Position numbers and translations under genes: made by a program | NCBI GenBank assembly: GCA_022836615.1 | Contig: MU405410.1 | Span: forward strand, 1-47,506 | From: Annulohypoxylon bovei var. microspora | Lineage: Eukaryota; Ascomycota; Sordariomycetes; Xylariales; Hypoxylaceae | DNA length: 47,506 nucleotides | Direction of reading: 5' to 3' | Shown here: positions 45,439-47,506 of the stretch, piece after piece | Position numbering within the stretch: the first letter of the stretch is position 1 | How the letters are laid out: the number at the start of each line of letters is the position of its first letter | The notes under the pieces: model-generated | What the model was told of the DNA's origin: nothing | What the model saw: the letters and a program-made list of their open reading frames with translations, nothing else | Database searches by the model: none

Positions 45439-46840
45439 TAATAATTAATATGAAGGTTATAAAGTCGTTGTATTTTTTAAGTTTTTTAATGCGTGAAGCT
45501 TTTTTATATAAAATTACATTCGGTTCATCCAAGATGTGGTTATTTTATTTTAACCACCTTTACGCCACTTTTAACATTTATTCCTTTTAATAAAAAAAAT
45601 ATAACGTTTATATTATAACCTTAAAGTTTTATATAAACTAATTAACGTTGTTTTAATAACATTAATTATGGTAATTTTTTAAGTTTAAAATTTATTATTA
45701 ATTTTTTTTAAGGCTTTAATGAAAGTGATTAAAATGGTTTAATGTTTTAATTTAAATTAAAATTATTTATGTAAATATTTTTTAATATTTTTTTTATTAT
45801 ATTTTATAATTTAATAATTTTTACCTTTATTTTTATTTTATTATTCTTAATTTTTATTTTTAATTTATTAATGTTATTTTTTAAATAATATAATTAAAAA
45901 TTTAATTTAATATTTATAATAATAATGTTTAATTATATTATTTTTTTATTAAAAAAATATTTTTAAAATGGAAATAAAATTTACTTTTTTATTAATTATA
46001 TAAGTTATATTAATTTTATATTATAAATTAAGTTATTAATAATTTTTAACATTATATTAAATTTATTTTTAATATTTTTTAATATTTATAATGTTTTTAA
46101 ATTATTTATATTAAGTAAATATAATTATTATTTATTTGGTATGTTTTATTTATTTTATTTTATTTTTTATTTAAATGTTTATATTTTTTTTAAATGTGTT
46201 AATATTATGTGGTATAAATGGTTAATGGATGGTTTTATATTAATTATAATTTATAATAAGTAATATGTAATTTTCTTTTTATTATATTAAAATTAAATAA
46301 AGTAATGGAATATAATTATTTTATTTAATTATAATTAATTTTTTTTAATTAATATATGTTTATTTGTTATTTTAATTTTATTTTAATTTTCGATTTTATT
46401 TAATGCTTACATATATTTTAACATTTATAACTTATTAATTATTATTATAATAATTTTAATATTAAATGGATTTATTTCGGTTATCTTTTAATTAAAATTA
46501 TAAAAAGGATTCATTTTATTATTAACGTTTAATATGTTTAAATATATAAAAATCAAAGGTTTATTATTATATATATTTAAATATATAAAAATAAAAAATT
46601 TATTAAAATTATAAAAATTTATAAAATAAAAAATTAATAAAGAATTTTAAATTTTAAAATATTAATTAAGCTTAGTTTAAATGGTAATTTAATAAAATTT
46701 AAAATATAAGGTATAAATTATTATAAGCGATTAATAATATATATTATTATATATTTATATTATAAAAAAATTAATTATAAAGTATTATTTATATTATAAG
46801 AAAGTTAATTATAAATTATTCGTTTTATTTTTAAGTTATT
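45439..46840. other. AT-rich, CpG-poor tract with plus-strand G retention
   Basis: Begins with a less mutated stretch (45439-45600, including GGTTCATCCAAGATGTGG and a TTTACGCCACTTTTAA block whose reverse complement resembles the start of R2). From about 45660 on, TpG remains but CpG, abundant in all other RIP tracts, becomes rare. No ORF of note. Confidence 0.5.
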
Positions 46841-47506
46841 ATTTTATTAAAAATACCACTTTAATATTAATCTTAAAAATTAATGTAACGTTTTGTTTAT
46901 TTTTTTTCGTATTTTTTATTAATATTTTATCACTATCCTTTACTTTGTTTATAAATATTTTATTATTTTTTTGGTTTATAAATTTAATTTTTAATTTATT
47001 TAATCTTATTAAATATTTTTTATTATATTCTTTTATAAATTTTATCATATTTTATATTAATAATTCTTATGGATATTATATGTTATGTATTAATAAATAA
47101 TCTTTTTAATAAATAAGATATTTAAAAATTAATTAATTGTTTTATTTATTAATTTTCTTTTATAACAACGTTTTTATTTTATATAATACCTAATTTTCCG
47201 TATCACTTTTAATAACTATATAACTTATTTATAATCATCATTTTTTATAAAAATCTTTATTTTATAAAATTTTATAAAGTTATATTATTAATATTATTTT
47301 ATATATTTTCTATTACTTTAATAATTTTAACTTATAAATTAAATCTTTAATTTATTTAATAATTATAATTAAATTAATTTTTTAAATTCCAAATTTCTTT
47401 AAACGATTTTTTAATAATTTATATCTTTTATAAAGTTTAAAATATATTTATTTATTAATTTTAAACTTAATTAACTTATGTTTTATATTATATTTTATTT
47501 TACCAT
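46839..47506 (-). other. AT-rich tract with reversed polarity; doubtful small ORF
   Basis: Plus-strand C is retained and G is lost, the reverse of 45.66-46.84 kb. A minus-strand frame of 69 codons (46839-47048) is Lys/Asn/Ile-rich (KVKDSDKILIKNTKKNK) and is bounded by stops on both sides. Its composition follows the A/T bias, so it is more likely a fragment or chance than a gene. The tract runs off the window. Confidence 0.4.

Noticed and set aside
1..47506. Mitochondrial genome origin for the AT-rich DNA
   Set aside because: Intact nuclear-type spliced gene, LTR retrotransposons and the CpG-retaining C-to-T pattern point to RIPed nuclear DNA. Only 45.66-47.5 kb remains open to that idea.

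Overview
The window is almost certainly nuclear DNA of a filamentous ascomycete (Pezizomycotina). Most of it is extremely AT-rich and fragmented by stops. Nearly every remaining C sits in a CpG, which is the footprint of repeat-induced point mutation (RIP) that has run close to completion. Short GC-normal islands survive: about 4.34-7.29 kb, 7.48-8.85 kb, a foldback element at 17.93-18.65 kb and 34.21-35.05 kb. The two 741-bp elements at 15.6 and 25.2 kb are only partly altered. A spliced fungal gene with RCTAAC-type branch sites and a G1-family acid peptidase support the assignment. The species cannot be named from the sequence alone.

Layout. 1-4335: RIP tract that starts with the end of repeat R1. 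4336-7290: gene island with one intact gene, a three-exon secreted glutamic (G1) peptidase on the minus strand. It is followed by two unrecognised minus-strand gene remnants. 7290-8850: short RIP patch, GC-normal spacer, a G-rich minisatellite and a tRNA-derived (Pol III B-box) repeat. 8.89-17.79 kb: a region bounded by ~220-bp direct repeats, probably a RIPed LTR element, with a 741-bp MITE (MITE-A) inside. 17.86-19.96 kb: a smaller direct-repeat element carrying a GC-normal foldback MITE (MITE-B). 20.50-21.21 kb: a RIPed MITE-B. 21.78-23.07 kb: repeat R1. 23.07-31.11 kb: a nested structure in which one Ty3/gypsy element (24437-30802, LTRs ~300 bp, 5-bp target duplication) sits inside the integrase region of another copy of the same family. 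The inner copy carries a second MITE-A and the outer copy a third MITE-B. 32.0-35.05 kb: T-rich tandem repeats, tRNA-derived repeats, repeat R2 and a G-rich island with Pol III boxes. 35.05-41.24 kb: RIP tracts with a second R2 and two more R1 copies. 42.86-45.44 kb: a truncated gypsy copy that preserves the pre-insertion site of MITE-A. 45.44-47.51 kb: unusual CpG-poor AT-rich DNA.

Only the peptidase is supported as a complete gene. Everything else is transposon remains, mutated repeats or gene fragments. The most informative content is the insertion archaeology: exact 8-bp target duplications for two MITE families, three empty sites inside the same window, gypsy-in-gypsy nesting, and tracts where RIP acted on opposite strands. 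I found no CRISPR array, rRNA gene, intact tRNA gene or intact transposase.
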